37,573 nucleotides of DNA from Bryobacterales bacterium (GTDB taxonomy: Bacteria; Acidobacteriota; Terriglobia; Bryobacterales; Bryobacteraceae): the NCBI GenBank assembly GCA_003163855.1, contig PLRJ01000058.1, forward strand, positions 16,026-53,598. Reading direction: 5' to 3'. Position numbers and translations under genes: made by a program. This document shows, in pieces, positions 26,064-34,400 of the stretch; the first letter of the stretch is position 1; every line of letters begins with the position of its first letter. Under the pieces are notes generated by a model, which was not told the DNA's origin, did not search any database, and saw nothing but the letters and a program-made list of their open reading frames with translations.

Positions 26064-29000
26064 TTAGAAGAAGAATTTGAAGACAAACTGAACCGTCCGG
26101 CCGCCATTTTGATAAGTGGCATAGCCAAACGTGGAGTTTGCGAGTTTGCCCGCTGCATTCAGCGTCAGGTTGAGGTTGGTGTCGCCGCCTGCTGGATTGA
26201 AGGAGGTAAGCGGGTGATTGATGAAGTTGAAGGCTGAAACGCGGAATTGAATCTTCTTAGTTTCACCCATCTGGAAGTTCTTGAACAGCGACAGATCGTT
26301 GTTAAAGAAAGCCGGTCCCTTGATGTACGGCATAACAATTGGACCGTTAGCTCCAGGCGTCGGCGCCCCGAAGCAGTTTCCGTTGATGTATTGATTAGCC
26401 TTCAGGTTCTTTGAAGGATCGCAAAGAAGCGTCGGCTGTACCGATATATATGGGGTACCGTTGATGACATCGGACGTTAAACCGAAGTTGCTGTTGTTCG
26501 TCGGAACGACTCCGCCGCCGCCGGGAATCGAGGTTCCAGGCGCGAGGTAGCCGCTAAAGCTGAAGTTCGAGCTTGATACCGCCTGCAAAGGTGAACCGCT
26601 CTGCGCTTGCGATGTGCCCGAGATCTGCCAGCCATTGATAGCGCCCTTGATGATGGCGTTTCCGTGCTTGTAGATCTGGCCGAACTGATAGACGTAGGCG
26701 ACGTTGAAAATGTGCGTTCTGTCGTTAGGCAGGACGCCGTAGTTGGCTGCCGGATCCAATGGATTGCCGATACCCGAAGAGCTGTTTTCTCCGCGAATAC
26801 CAAGCGCCTTGCTGAAGGTGTAGTTTGCCAGCCAGTTCAGATGACCTGACTGCTTGTTCCAACTCGCCTGGAATGAGTTGTAGTTGGAGTAGTTATTGTG
26901 CTCCTGCTCGTAGATCGCTCCGTACTGCGGATAAGGCACATAAGCAGTGGCGCCGGTACCAACCGAACTCAGGTTCGGATTGGCGGCGTTTCCGAAGATG
27001 CCGGGAATGTTGAATAGCGTTCCATACTGAATTGCATTGATATTTCCGTAGGTGCCGTTGCTGGCGTTGTTCAGATATTTGGACTGGTTACCAACATAGG
27101 AGAACTCGGCCGTTGAGGTCCACGGCATCCGCTGCGAGATGGTAAAGCTATAGCTTGTCGTCAGAGGCTGCTCGGTGTCGTTCAGGTCCAGCACCTTAAC
27201 TCCGCCTGGCGCAGCCAATGTGGGCGTGATGCTCTCGATATACGGGAACGTGGTCGGCGCATTGTTGGCCGGGTTATTGGCGGTGAAGGTGTAAGCACCG
27301 GCCGCTGTTCCCAGCGCGGAAGCCTGCACGTTTTGTTCATCGTGGAAACGATATTGACCGAGCCCGCCGCGGAGCACAGTCTTGCCGGTTCCGAAGATAT
27401 CCCAAGCGAGACCAAAGCGCGGGTTGTAAAACAGCGCCCGGCCCTTCGTGCCCGAAAGTGGAACGTTCTTGTTGATTTTGTTCCAGGAGAAACCGTCAAG
27501 TTGGCTGCCGTTGTCCGCAGCTACATATTGGCTGGGAAGGAAGACCGCGGCGCCGATGCCTTGATCGTCAACCCATGGACCCAGATGATCTAAACGCAAG
27601 CCGTAATCTACGGTAAGGCGGCGTGACAGTTTCCACGAATCCTGCGCGTAGAAGGCAACGCTAGTGTAATGCATGGCGATCGTCGGATCGAAATTCGATT
27701 CGGCGTATTGCGACAGGATTCCGGTCAGCATATCAGCATAGGCGTTTCCAGTGGAACCTTGGCCCCAATTGGAGTAAATCTGCTCACCGTTGACATAGCT
27801 GTCGCTTGGCTGCTGATTCTTGGTGCGCTCCCAGTAGAAGCCGAATTTGGCCGTGTGCGTACCCCAAACCTTGGAGATGTTATCGCCCAAAGTCGGAAGC
27901 CACTTGTTGGCATAGAGGGTGTTGTTCTGCTCGTAGCCGCTGGGGTTGATCAGGTTGGCGATACCGTCGCTCCAGCCGGTCAATACGGGCAGCTGATTGT
28001 TTACCGTGTCGTTGAAGATGTGCTTGTAGTTCACACCCAGCGTGGTTGCATTGATCTTTGCGGGATCAGCATACTGGAAGGCAACATACAGGTTCGTGTA
28101 GGTAAACACAAGTTCGTTGGTAAGAGTAGGGCTGAACACCTTGGTTAGGTTGACCGAGATCGAATCCGACGTGTTCGGTTCCTTCTGTGAACTCGGATAA
28201 GGAACAGCGGGACCGGTACCCCACCACAACGTACTGTTGTCGTGGTTCGTTTCCTGCTGATGGTTGTAGCTAACGAACAACTTCGTGTTGTCGCTGATGC
28301 TCCAGTCAATGCGCGGACGAATCTGCAGCATCTGGTCCGAGTGTGTTTCCGAGTAAATATAGTTGCTGCCGTTGTTCAATTGCGGGTTGACATTCGGCAG
28401 GGGATAGAGATTCATCAAGTTAAGGCCGATGGGGCTGATTGAGGAAGCGGCTATTTGGCCGCTCGTCGTCGCCACATTATTGTTGGCACCGTTCTGAGTG
28501 GCCGGGCCGGTGACTGAGCCGCCAGGGTTGCTGTTGCCGAGGTAGCTATTCAGATACGCCGCAGTAAAGTTGCCCGACCGCATAGCTGCCGTCGGCACAA
28601 ACGAGTTGAACACGTCATGTGAAGGATCCTGAACCTGCTGCGTGTAATCTTCATAAGCGAAGAAGAAGAACAGCTTGTCGTGGTTCTTGTTGAACTTGCT
28701 ATGAGGAATGATTACAGGACCGCCGATGTTGAATCCCGGATAGTAAAAGTAGGTATCGGGCTTGGGCGCGTTCTTCAGGCCGGTGGCTGGGTTTGTACCT
28801 AAGTCGTTGTTGTAGGCGTTGGTGGCGTCGAAAGTGGCGTCACGGGCATAAAGATAAGCTTCGCCGTGAAATCGGTTACCACCCGACTTACCGATGGCCG
28901 CGATCACGACCGGGCCCTTCGCGTTTTCCGCACCGAAGTTTGATGTCAATACCTTCATTTCGGCCGTCATATCGGAGACCGTATTCACTGCCTGTCCGCA

Positions 29001-29660
29001 GTTGCAACCTGGATCGATGATATGTGCGCCGTCAGACGTAATGTCCAAAGCGCCGGTGCGTTGTCCATTAGCCGAGAAGTTGCCGACTGGACCCGCGCCT
29101 GTGCTCTGTTGCTGCGATTGCCAGCCTTGATTTGCACTGTTAGTGCCGGTGAGTGCAAAGCCAGGCAGCAGCTTGATGAACTCAGCCGCGTTCTGGCCTA
29201 CGATCGCAATGTTTTCTAATTGCTTCTGACCGATCACTATGGATTTTTCGCCAGAATCAACTGGCGTTAATTCTTCAGCCGTTCCTGAAACCGTTACAGT
29301 TTCTGCCGAAGAACCAACTTTCAAGGCGATGTTCGACAAATTACGTTTGTCGCCGGCATCGAAGTGAACACCCTCTTGTGCGTACGCTTCGAAGCCTTGT
29401 GCCTTGATGGTGACGGTGTAGTCACCAGGTTGGACGGCGTTTATTGAAAAGAACCCGTCGTTATTAGTTACCGTGCGCCGTTCGTCGCCGCTTGCCGTAT
29501 TTTTCATCAATACGGTTGCGCCGGGTACTACTGCTCCCGACGGATCGGCGACGGTGCCGGTTAAAGTTCCGGTGACGTTCTGGGCGATTGCGTTACCGCC
29601 CAAAATCCCGAATGCCATGGCCCAGATGAGTAAATGGGCTTTAAATGACCTCAATAACAT
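26064..29660 (-). CDS. Oar-like TonB-dependent outer-membrane receptor with carboxypeptidase-regulatory-like domain
   Basis: A 1198-residue outer-membrane protein. A signal peptide ends at 'GGNAIAQ'. Residues ~28-105 are a carboxypeptidase-regulatory-like beta-sandwich (GTLTGTVADPSGAVVPGATV; FFSINAVQPGDYTVTIKAQG). A plug follows at ~130-250 (EKSIVIGQKQLENIAIVGQN), then a long beta-barrel rich in Asn/Thr/Tyr ending in the aromatic C-terminus 'VQFVFKFFF'. Related giant receptors are greatly expanded in Acidobacteria and are thought to import oligosaccharides or other large substrates, or to act in surface adhesion as Oar does; the substrate is unknown. I see no canonical TonB box. A GGGAGG ribosome-binding site lies ~10 bases before the ATG. 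It is the first minus-strand gene of the cluster and is divergent from the second FG-GAP/ASPIC-UnbV gene. Confidence 0.92.
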   Translation of the reverse strand: MLLRSFKAHLLIWAMAFGILGGNAIAQNVTGTLTGTVADPSGAVVPGATVLMKNTASGDERRTVTNNDGFFSINAVQPGDYTVTIKAQGFEAYAQEGVHFDAGDKRNLSNIALKVGSSAETVTVSGTAEELTPVDSGEKSIVIGQKQLENIAIVGQNAAEFIKLLPGFALTGTNSANQGWQSQQQSTGAGPVGNFSANGQRTGALDITSDGAHIIDPGCNCGQAVNTVSDMTAEMKVLTSNFGAENAKGPVVIAAIGKSGGNRFHGEAYLYARDATFDATNAYNNDLGTNPATGLKNAPKPDTYFYYPGFNIGGPVIIPHSKFNKNHDKLFFFFAYEDYTQQVQDPSHDVFNSFVPTAAMRSGNFTAAYLNSYLGNSNPGGSVTGPATQNGANNNVATTSGQIAASSISPIGLNLMNLYPLPNVNPQLNNGSNYIYSETHSDQMLQIRPRIDWSISDNTKLFVSYNHQQETNHDNSTLWWGTGPAVPYPSSQKEPNTSDSISVNLTKVFSPTLTNELVFTYTNLYVAFQYADPAKINATTLGVNYKHIFNDTVNNQLPVLTGWSDGIANLINPSGYEQNNTLYANKWLPTLGDNISKVWGTHTAKFGFYWERTKNQQPSDSYVNGEQIYSNWGQGSTGNAYADMLTGILSQYAESNFDPTIAMHYTSVAFYAQDSWKLSRRLTVDYGLRLDHLGPWVDDQGIGAAVFLPSQYVAADNGSQLDGFSWNKINKNVPLSGTKGRALFYNPRFGLAWDIFGTGKTVLRGGLGQYRFHDEQNVQASALGTAAGAYTFTANNPANNAPTTFPYIESITPTLAAPGGVKVLDLNDTEQPLTTSYSFTISQRMPWTSTAEFSYVGNQSKYLNNASNGTYGNINAIQYGTLFNIPGIFGNAANPNLSSVGTGATAYVPYPQYGAIYEQEHNNYSNYNSFQASWNKQSGHLNWLANYTFSKALGIRGENSSSGIGNPLDPAANYGVLPNDRTHIFNVAYVYQFGQIYKHGNAIIKGAINGWQISGTSQAQSGSPLQAVSSSNFSFSGYLAPGTSIPGGGGVVPTNNSNFGLTSDVINGTPYISVQPTLLCDPSKNLKANQYINGNCFGAPTPGANGPIVMPYIKGPAFFNNDLSLFKNFQMGETKKIQFRVSAFNFINHPLTSFNPAGGDTNLNLTLNAAGKLANSTFGYATYQNGGRTVQFVFKFFF

Positions 29661-29948
29661 GGAAGCCTAACCTCCCGCTTCTTCCCCTAATGGGAATGCG
29701 GCGTTTCAATTTGATAGTGGAAAGATATCAACTTGTAAAACCACTGTCAACCTTTAGTATTAGATTTGGCTGCAGAAAAGGTCTAGGAAGAACCTCATCC
29801 CTCTACCCCTAGTACCAATTTCGATCTCGTGAAAAGGACGCGCGCCGCCAAAAAGCAGCGAACTCGCTGGCATGCCGGCGAGGCGCTGGACACCGCGCCC
29901 AAGGTGCGCGCGTTACTAAGAAGTATGCTGAATTAGCAACCAACTGCC
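29661..29948. promoter_or_regulatory. Divergent intergenic region between the receptor gene and ASPIC/UnbV copy 2
   Basis: This 288-base gap must carry the receptor promoter and that of the plus-strand ASPIC/UnbV gene. The first ~150 bases are AT-rich compared with the coding sequence around them. I could not pick out a convincing sigma-70 or sigma-54 promoter. A small basic frame lies at 29829-29936. Confidence 0.4.
29829..29936 (+). CDS. Possible 35-residue basic peptide (weak)
   Basis: GTG-started frame of 35 codons ending 12 bases before the next gene. The product begins 'VKRTRAAKKQRTRWHAGEAL' and ends 'RALLRSMLN', very basic. No ribosome-binding site is seen and I recognise no family. 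It could be a leader peptide, a remnant of a longer gene, or chance. Confidence 0.18.
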   Translation: MKRTRAAKKQRTRWHAGEALDTAPKVRALLRSMLN

Positions 29949-31655
29949 ATGCCATCCCAGCTTTCCAGACGGCAACTACTTACCGGCGCAGCCTCCCTCA
30001 CCGCGGCCTCGACGCTCCGCCTCTCTTCTGCCAGCCAGCCAAGCGCTTTATTTGAGGAAATTCCGGCTGCCTCCAGCGGCCTCGAGTGGGTCCACGACAA
30101 CGCCATGTCCGATAGCCGCTTCCTTCCCGAAACCCTCGGCCCCGGTTGTGCTTTTCTCGATTACGACAACGACGGGTGGATGGACATTTACCTCGTAAAC
30201 AGCGGCCCGTCGGACTTCTGGACCCCCAAGAAGCCCATCCGCAACGCACTTTACAAGAACAACCGGAACGGCACGTTTACAGACGTAACTGAGAAGGCTG
30301 GTGTAGCGGGCCACACCTTCGGCATGGGTGTAGCGGTCGGCGATTACGACAACGACGGCTGGCCCGATATCTTCGTCACTTCCTACGGCCGCTGCATTCT
30401 TTATAAAAACAACAAGGATGGTACTTTTAGCGATGTCACCGAAAAAGCCGGGTTAGCCACCCCCGGCTGGACCACCAGCGCGGTCTGGTTCGACTACGAC
30501 AACGATGGCCGCCTCGACCTTTTTGTCTGCAGCTTTGTCGATTACAGTTCTACTCATAAATTTGAATGCGGCGACAACAACCTGGGCAGAAAGTACTACT
30601 GCATTCCCCGCATCTTTAAAGGTACTGCCAGCTTCCTGTATCACAACAATGGCGACGGTACTTTTACTGAAGTGAGCAAAGGAACCGACATTGCCAAGTC
30701 GTTAGGCAAGAGCCTGGGAGTCGTCGCCACCGATATAAATAATGACGGTCGTATGGATTTGTTCGTCGCCAACGATACCGTCCAGAACTTCCTGTTTGTA
30801 AACCGCGGCCCTGACAAGACCGGCAAGTGGCAGTTCGAGGAGATCGCCCTCCAGGCCGAGGTGGGTTTCAGCGACAACGGCCAGCCGCGCTCAGGCATGG
30901 GGGTGGATGCGGCCGACCTTAACAACGATGGCTGGCAGGACTTGTTCGTCGCCAATGTCGATCAGGAAATGTTTTCGGTCTATCAGAACACAAAAAACGA
31001 AGGTTTTCGCGACATAGCGCATGCCAATACCGTCGCCCAGGCCACTCGCCTCTTAAGCGGATGGGGATTGAAGTACTTCGACTACGACAACGATGGCTTG
31101 ATCGACCTTTTTCTCGCCAACGGACATCCCGACGACATGATAGACAGCTACTCGCAACAGGTGCACTACAAGGAGCCTTTATTGTTGTTTCATCAGGCGC
31201 CGGACGGCAAGATGGTCAACATGAGCGATCAGGCTGGGCCAGTCTTTAAGAAGATGTTTCCTGCGCGCGGTCTGGCGGTCGGTGATTACAACAACGATGG
31301 CGCAGTTGATGTTCTGGTTGCCAATAATGGGGCGGCTCCTGTTCTGTTAAAGAATGCCGCCGCAGGCGGCCGCAACTGGCTGGGCCTGAAGTTGGAAGGT
31401 GTCGCCTGCAACCGCGATGCCATCGGAACGCGCCTGATTTGGAAGGCAGGCGGCAAAACTTACCGCCGCTTGAAAAACAACGGTGGCAGCTACCTCTCCT
31501 CGCATGATCCAAGAGAAGTTTTGGGCTTAGGTGATGCCTCCAAAATCGACGAGTTGGAGATCCAATGGCCGGCGCCAAGTAAACGGATCGAGAAGTTGAC
31601 CAATTTGGAAGTGAACCGCTACATTCACATCGTTGAAGGCAAAGGCATCGTCTAG
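29949..31655 (+). CDS. Exported FG-GAP/VCBS repeat protein with ASPIC/UnbV domain (CRTAC1-like), copy 2
   Basis: 568 residues, the same length as the minus-strand copy at 16588-18294 and alignable along its whole length. It has a good twin-arginine signal ([14 protein letters not shown]). All seven calcium-loop repeats are intact ([63 protein letters not shown]), whereas copy 1 has a damaged seventh. The C-terminal ASPIC/UnbV part contains '[20 protein letters not shown]' and '[17 protein letters not shown]'. Conserved cysteines match copy 1 (VCSFV, FECGDN, YYCIP). An acetyltransferase gene begins 2 bases after its stop, so the two are cotranscribed. Tat export and the absence of a membrane segment point to a periplasmic, outer-membrane-linked or secreted protein. 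Function unknown. Confidence 0.9.
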   Translation: MPSQLSRRQLLTGAASLTAASTLRLSSASQPSALFEEIPAASSGLEWVHDNAMSDSRFLPETLGPGCAFLDYDNDGWMDIYLVNSGPSDFWTPKKPIRNALYKNNRNGTFTDVTEKAGVAGHTFGMGVAVGDYDNDGWPDIFVTSYGRCILYKNNKDGTFSDVTEKAGLATPGWTTSAVWFDYDNDGRLDLFVCSFVDYSSTHKFECGDNNLGRKYYCIPRIFKGTASFLYHNNGDGTFTEVSKGTDIAKSLGKSLGVVATDINNDGRMDLFVANDTVQNFLFVNRGPDKTGKWQFEEIALQAEVGFSDNGQPRSGMGVDAADLNNDGWQDLFVANVDQEMFSVYQNTKNEGFRDIAHANTVAQATRLLSGWGLKYFDYDNDGLIDLFLANGHPDDMIDSYSQQVHYKEPLLLFHQAPDGKMVNMSDQAGPVFKKMFPARGLAVGDYNNDGAVDVLVANNGAAPVLLKNAAAGGRNWLGLKLEGVACNRDAIGTRLIWKAGGKTYRRLKNNGGSYLSSHDPREVLGLGDASKIDELEIQWPAPSKRIEKLTNLEVNRYIHIVEGKGIV

Positions 31656-31657
31656 CG

Positions 31658-32221
31658 GTGGATTTAGGATCGTACTCCCACAAACGACCGCTTTCCTATT
31701 TCATCAAGCGCGGTCTTTGGGCCTTATTCCAATTACCATTTATCGGTGGGACCCCCAAGCAACTCAGCTTTCTTCGTGTCGGCTTATTGAGGTTGTTCGG
31801 AGCCCGCATCGCCAGCGGCTGCCTCATCTGTGGCGGAGTGCGAGTTTGGGAACCTTGGAACCTGGAGATGGGCGTCCGGTCTGTTTTTGGAACTGGAGCC
31901 GAAATCTACAACCTCGCTAAAATCACCATCGGATCAAATGCGGTCATCTCCCAGGGTGCCTACTTGTGTTCAGCCTCGCACGATTACACCGACAGATCGT
32001 TCCCCCTATTTTCGAAGCCAATTAGCATCGGAGATGGAGCTTGGGTTGCCAGCAAAGCCTTTATCGGCCCCGGTGTATCGATTGGCGAGGGAACGGTGAT
32101 TGGCGCCTGTTCAGTCGTGACAAAGGATATGCCGGCATGGATGGTGTGTGCAGGAAATCCATGCAGACCTCTCAAACCGCGACTTATGCAAAACAAGAGT
32201 TCTAACGCACGAAACATTTAA
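31658..32221 (+). CDS. WcaF-like hexapeptide-repeat O-acetyltransferase
   Basis: A 187-residue acyltransferase of the left-handed beta-helix class, likely acetylating a sugar of an exopolysaccharide or lipid-linked glycan from acetyl-CoA in the cytoplasm. The start resembles WcaF-type enzymes (RGLWALFQLPFIGGTPKQLS). The helix contains 'LAKITIGSNAVISQGAYLCS', the catalytic-type His108 in 'ASHDYTDRSFPL', and 'AFIGPGVSIGEGTVIGACSV', and it ends with the usual 'MPAWMVCAGNPCRPLKPR'. The start is GTG, 2 bases after the ASPIC/UnbV stop. Its presence here, with wzm-wzt beyond the other ASPIC/UnbV copy, ties the whole cluster to glycan production. Confidence 0.9.
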   Translation: MDLGSYSHKRPLSYFIKRGLWALFQLPFIGGTPKQLSFLRVGLLRLFGARIASGCLICGGVRVWEPWNLEMGVRSVFGTGAEIYNLAKITIGSNAVISQGAYLCSASHDYTDRSFPLFSKPISIGDGAWVASKAFIGPGVSIGEGTVIGACSVVTKDMPAWMVCAGNPCRPLKPRLMQNKSSNARNI

Positions 32222-32251
32222 TTTGTTTCAATTTGGAGAATTACCCTAAGG

Positions 32252-32264
32252 TATAGTGACTATA
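32252..32264. promoter_or_regulatory. Perfect palindrome upstream of the porin gene, operator candidate
   Basis: TATAGT-G-ACTATA is a perfect inverted repeat with a one-base centre, 62 bases before the porin ATG in a 104-base gap. Flanking AG and CT continue the symmetry after one mismatch. Size and place suit a dimeric regulator site or overlap with a -10-like TATAGT. A related sequence (ATAGTACTAT) lies before the secretin gene. Confidence 0.4.
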
Positions 32265-32325
32265 ACTGTTCCTGGGTCTTTGTCGATTCGCTTTCCAAAA
32301 TTCTGACAATTTAGAGGTTTCTATC

Positions 32326-33795
32326 ATGAGGCTCATAACACTCATAATGCTGCTGTCTGCCTTCACGGCTACCACAGTTTTGGCCCAAAACGATCCAACC
32401 CTGGCGCTTGCCCAGATCCTGTCCGATAAGGGCACTATTTCCGTTGCCGATTTGGCCCGCGTACAAGCCGCCGATCAGCAATCGCGGCTCGGCACGCTGG
32501 CTACTATTCTGCAGGAAAAGGGCGTGCTCAACGCCGGCGACCTCGCCAAATTATCCATCCCTTCCCCGATGCCTGCAACTGCACCGCAGGCGGTCGCCGC
32601 TCGTTCGGAGCCTTCGCCCTCAACGCCCACAACATTGGAAGCCCCGGTCACAACCAAGAAGGGCCTGCCGGTTTCTCTCTATGGCACGCTGCTGGTGACA
32701 ATGGGCTCCAATGATTCGGTTTTCAACATTGAAGATACGCCCATGATTGCGAGCAAGCAGGGTAGCGATCCTACTGGAGGCGATAAAAACTTCTACGGCT
32801 CAGCCCGCCAGTCTCGGGTGGGAGCGACACTCAATCCGGTCGACGCCTTGGGCGGAAAACTGTCCGGAGCGGTTGAGGCTGACTTTATGGGCGGCCAAGC
32901 CCCTTACGCCAATGGTGTGAGCATGAACATTGTCCGCTTGCGACTAGCCTACGGCCGCGTCGATTGGACAAACTGGTCCTTTGAAGCAGGTCAGGATTGG
33001 ACCATCTTCGCGCCGCTGAATCCCACCAGTTTGAACGAAATCGGAATCCCCGAGATGACCGCCACAGGTAATCCCTGGATACGCTCCCCACAAATTCGAG
33101 TGGAGGCGAAGACTAAGAATGCCAGCGGCAACAATCTACTCTGGCAGGTCCTCGCATCCGATCCTAATATGGGCGATGCCTCCACCACAACCGTGACCGT
33201 TGCGCGTGCACCAGGCATCGGCGAGCGCGGCCGCATGCCCGCTTTGGAGAGCCGCATTGCGCTTAGCAAGACCGTTGATGATAGGGCTTACACCATCGGC
33301 TTCAGCGGCCGGTATGACCGCGGTAAGAATGCGGGCACCATCGGCGCGCTGAATGTCCAGTCGCCGGTGGACTCGTGGGGTGTAGCGCTCGACTACTCAC
33401 TGCCGTTTAGCAAGTACGTCAATCTCACCGGCGAAGCTTATGAAGGCCGCGCACTGGGCATCTATAGCGTTGCCTCCGGCGAATCCATTGGTGCCGTCGG
33501 TACAGTGGGCGCACACGGCGTATTGAGCCGCGGCGGCTGGGCGCAGTTGCAGTTCAATCCGAACAAGAAATGGCAGTTCAACCTCGCCTACGGCGTTGAT
33601 CAGCCCGACGACAAACAGATCGCAGTTGGCGCGCGCTCACGAAATCAGCAGTACATGGCCAACGTGATCGAACGGCTGACCCGGAATATCAGTGCCTCGC
33701 TTGAATATCGCCGCATACTGACTGACTATCGAAACCAGATACCGTCCAATGAGCGTGGCGATCACATCGATCTCGGCGTAGCGTACATTTTCTAG
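32326..33795 (+). CDS. Porin-like outer-membrane beta-barrel protein (DcaP-like)
   Basis: 489 residues. A signal peptide ends at 'TTVLAQ'. Residues 31-47 and 61-77 form a 30-residue duplicated motif (ILSDKGTISVADLARVQ and ILQEKGVLNAGDLAKLS), probably a periplasmic helical part. A Pro/Ser/Thr linker leads to the barrel from ~115 on ('LPVSLYGTLLVTMGSNDS'). The barrel contains 'ARQSRVGATLNPVDALGGKL', 'VDWTNWSFEAGQDWTIFAPL', alternating aromatic strands and a C-terminal 'DLGVAYIF' with terminal Phe. This resembles DcaP-type trimeric porins, whose N-terminal part is coiled-coil; substrate not known. GAGG lies 9 bases before the ATG. It probably has its own promoter. Confidence 0.8.
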   Translation: MRLITLIMLLSAFTATTVLAQNDPTLALAQILSDKGTISVADLARVQAADQQSRLGTLATILQEKGVLNAGDLAKLSIPSPMPATAPQAVAARSEPSPSTPTTLEAPVTTKKGLPVSLYGTLLVTMGSNDSVFNIEDTPMIASKQGSDPTGGDKNFYGSARQSRVGATLNPVDALGGKLSGAVEADFMGGQAPYANGVSMNIVRLRLAYGRVDWTNWSFEAGQDWTIFAPLNPTSLNEIGIPEMTATGNPWIRSPQIRVEAKTKNASGNNLLWQVLASDPNMGDASTTTVTVARAPGIGERGRMPALESRIALSKTVDDRAYTIGFSGRYDRGKNAGTIGALNVQSPVDSWGVALDYSLPFSKYVNLTGEAYEGRALGIYSVASGESIGAVGTVGAHGVLSRGGWAQLQFNPNKKWQFNLAYGVDQPDDKQIAVGARSRNQQYMANVIERLTRNISASLEYRRILTDYRNQIPSNERGDHIDLGVAYIF

Positions 33796-33831
33796 TTCTA
33801 CCGGCGGCTTAAGTTTGCAGTAATAGTAGCA

Positions 33832-34323
33832 GTGACTGATGCTGCCGCCGTTAGCTTAAACGGTAACGAATCCTTGCTCTCTTCGGAATTTCAGATCCTG
33901 CTGGTCGACGACAGTAATGCAGATGCCTCCATCTTCCAACTGGCAGTTGCGGAAGCGTCTGCCCGGGTGAAGCTCTATTGGGTAGCCAGCGGGGAGGAAG
34001 CTTTAGAATTTGTGCACAGCAGGGGCAGATTCGAAGGTCTCCTCCCACCCAAAATCATGGTGCTTGACCTCAATATGCCTGGTCCTACTGGCTTCGACGT
34101 TTTAAAAGCCGTTCGAGCCGATGCTAAAACCCGGCATCTCCCCATCATTGTCTTCTCCACTTCATCCGCTCAAAAAGATGTAAACCTGGCCTATGAGCTT
34201 GGCGCCAATGCCTACTTCGCCAAACCGATGAGCCTTGAGACATATATAAGTAAAGTTCGAATAATCATTCAGCACTGGTTAGATTTAGCTTTGCTGCCAG
34301 TATCATCGTCCGCCCCAGTATGA
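33832..34323 (+). CDS. Stand-alone CheY-like response regulator (Rcp1-like)
   Basis: 163 residues made of one receiver domain with a ~20-residue N-terminal lead and no output domain. Acidic pocket Asp26-Asp27 (LLVDDS), phospho-acceptor Asp79 (VLDLNMP), switch Ser109/Thr110 (VFSTSS) and Lys131 (FAKPMS) are all present, so it should be phosphorylated by a histidine kinase. None is encoded nearby. Short single-domain regulators of this type (the Rcp1 group) act by protein contact, not DNA binding. The start is GTG, 36 bases after the porin stop; the ribosome-binding site is weak. Its target is unknown. Confidence 0.9.
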   Translation: MTDAAAVSLNGNESLLSSEFQILLVDDSNADASIFQLAVAEASARVKLYWVASGEEALEFVHSRGRFEGLLPPKIMVLDLNMPGPTGFDVLKAVRADAKTRHLPIIVFSTSSAQKDVNLAYELGANAYFAKPMSLETYISKVRIIIQHWLDLALLPVSSSAPV

Positions 34324-34400
34324 GGCCTTCACGGCAGGGGCCGACAAAGGACGCAACACTGTTTCGCCCGCAGCATTCACCAAGCGGTAAAATCCCACTA

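Noticed and set aside
25970..26158. N-terminal extension of TPR protein 2 by 63 residues
   Set aside because: It overlaps the receptor gene end and the terminator, is non-repetitive and basic, and would bury the clear signal peptide at MYRFVLFAV.
34320..34400. Earlier ATG for the esterase overlapping the regulator stop (ATGA)
   Set aside because: The ATGA overlap is attractive, but the added 27 residues look non-coding and would place the signal peptide internally.
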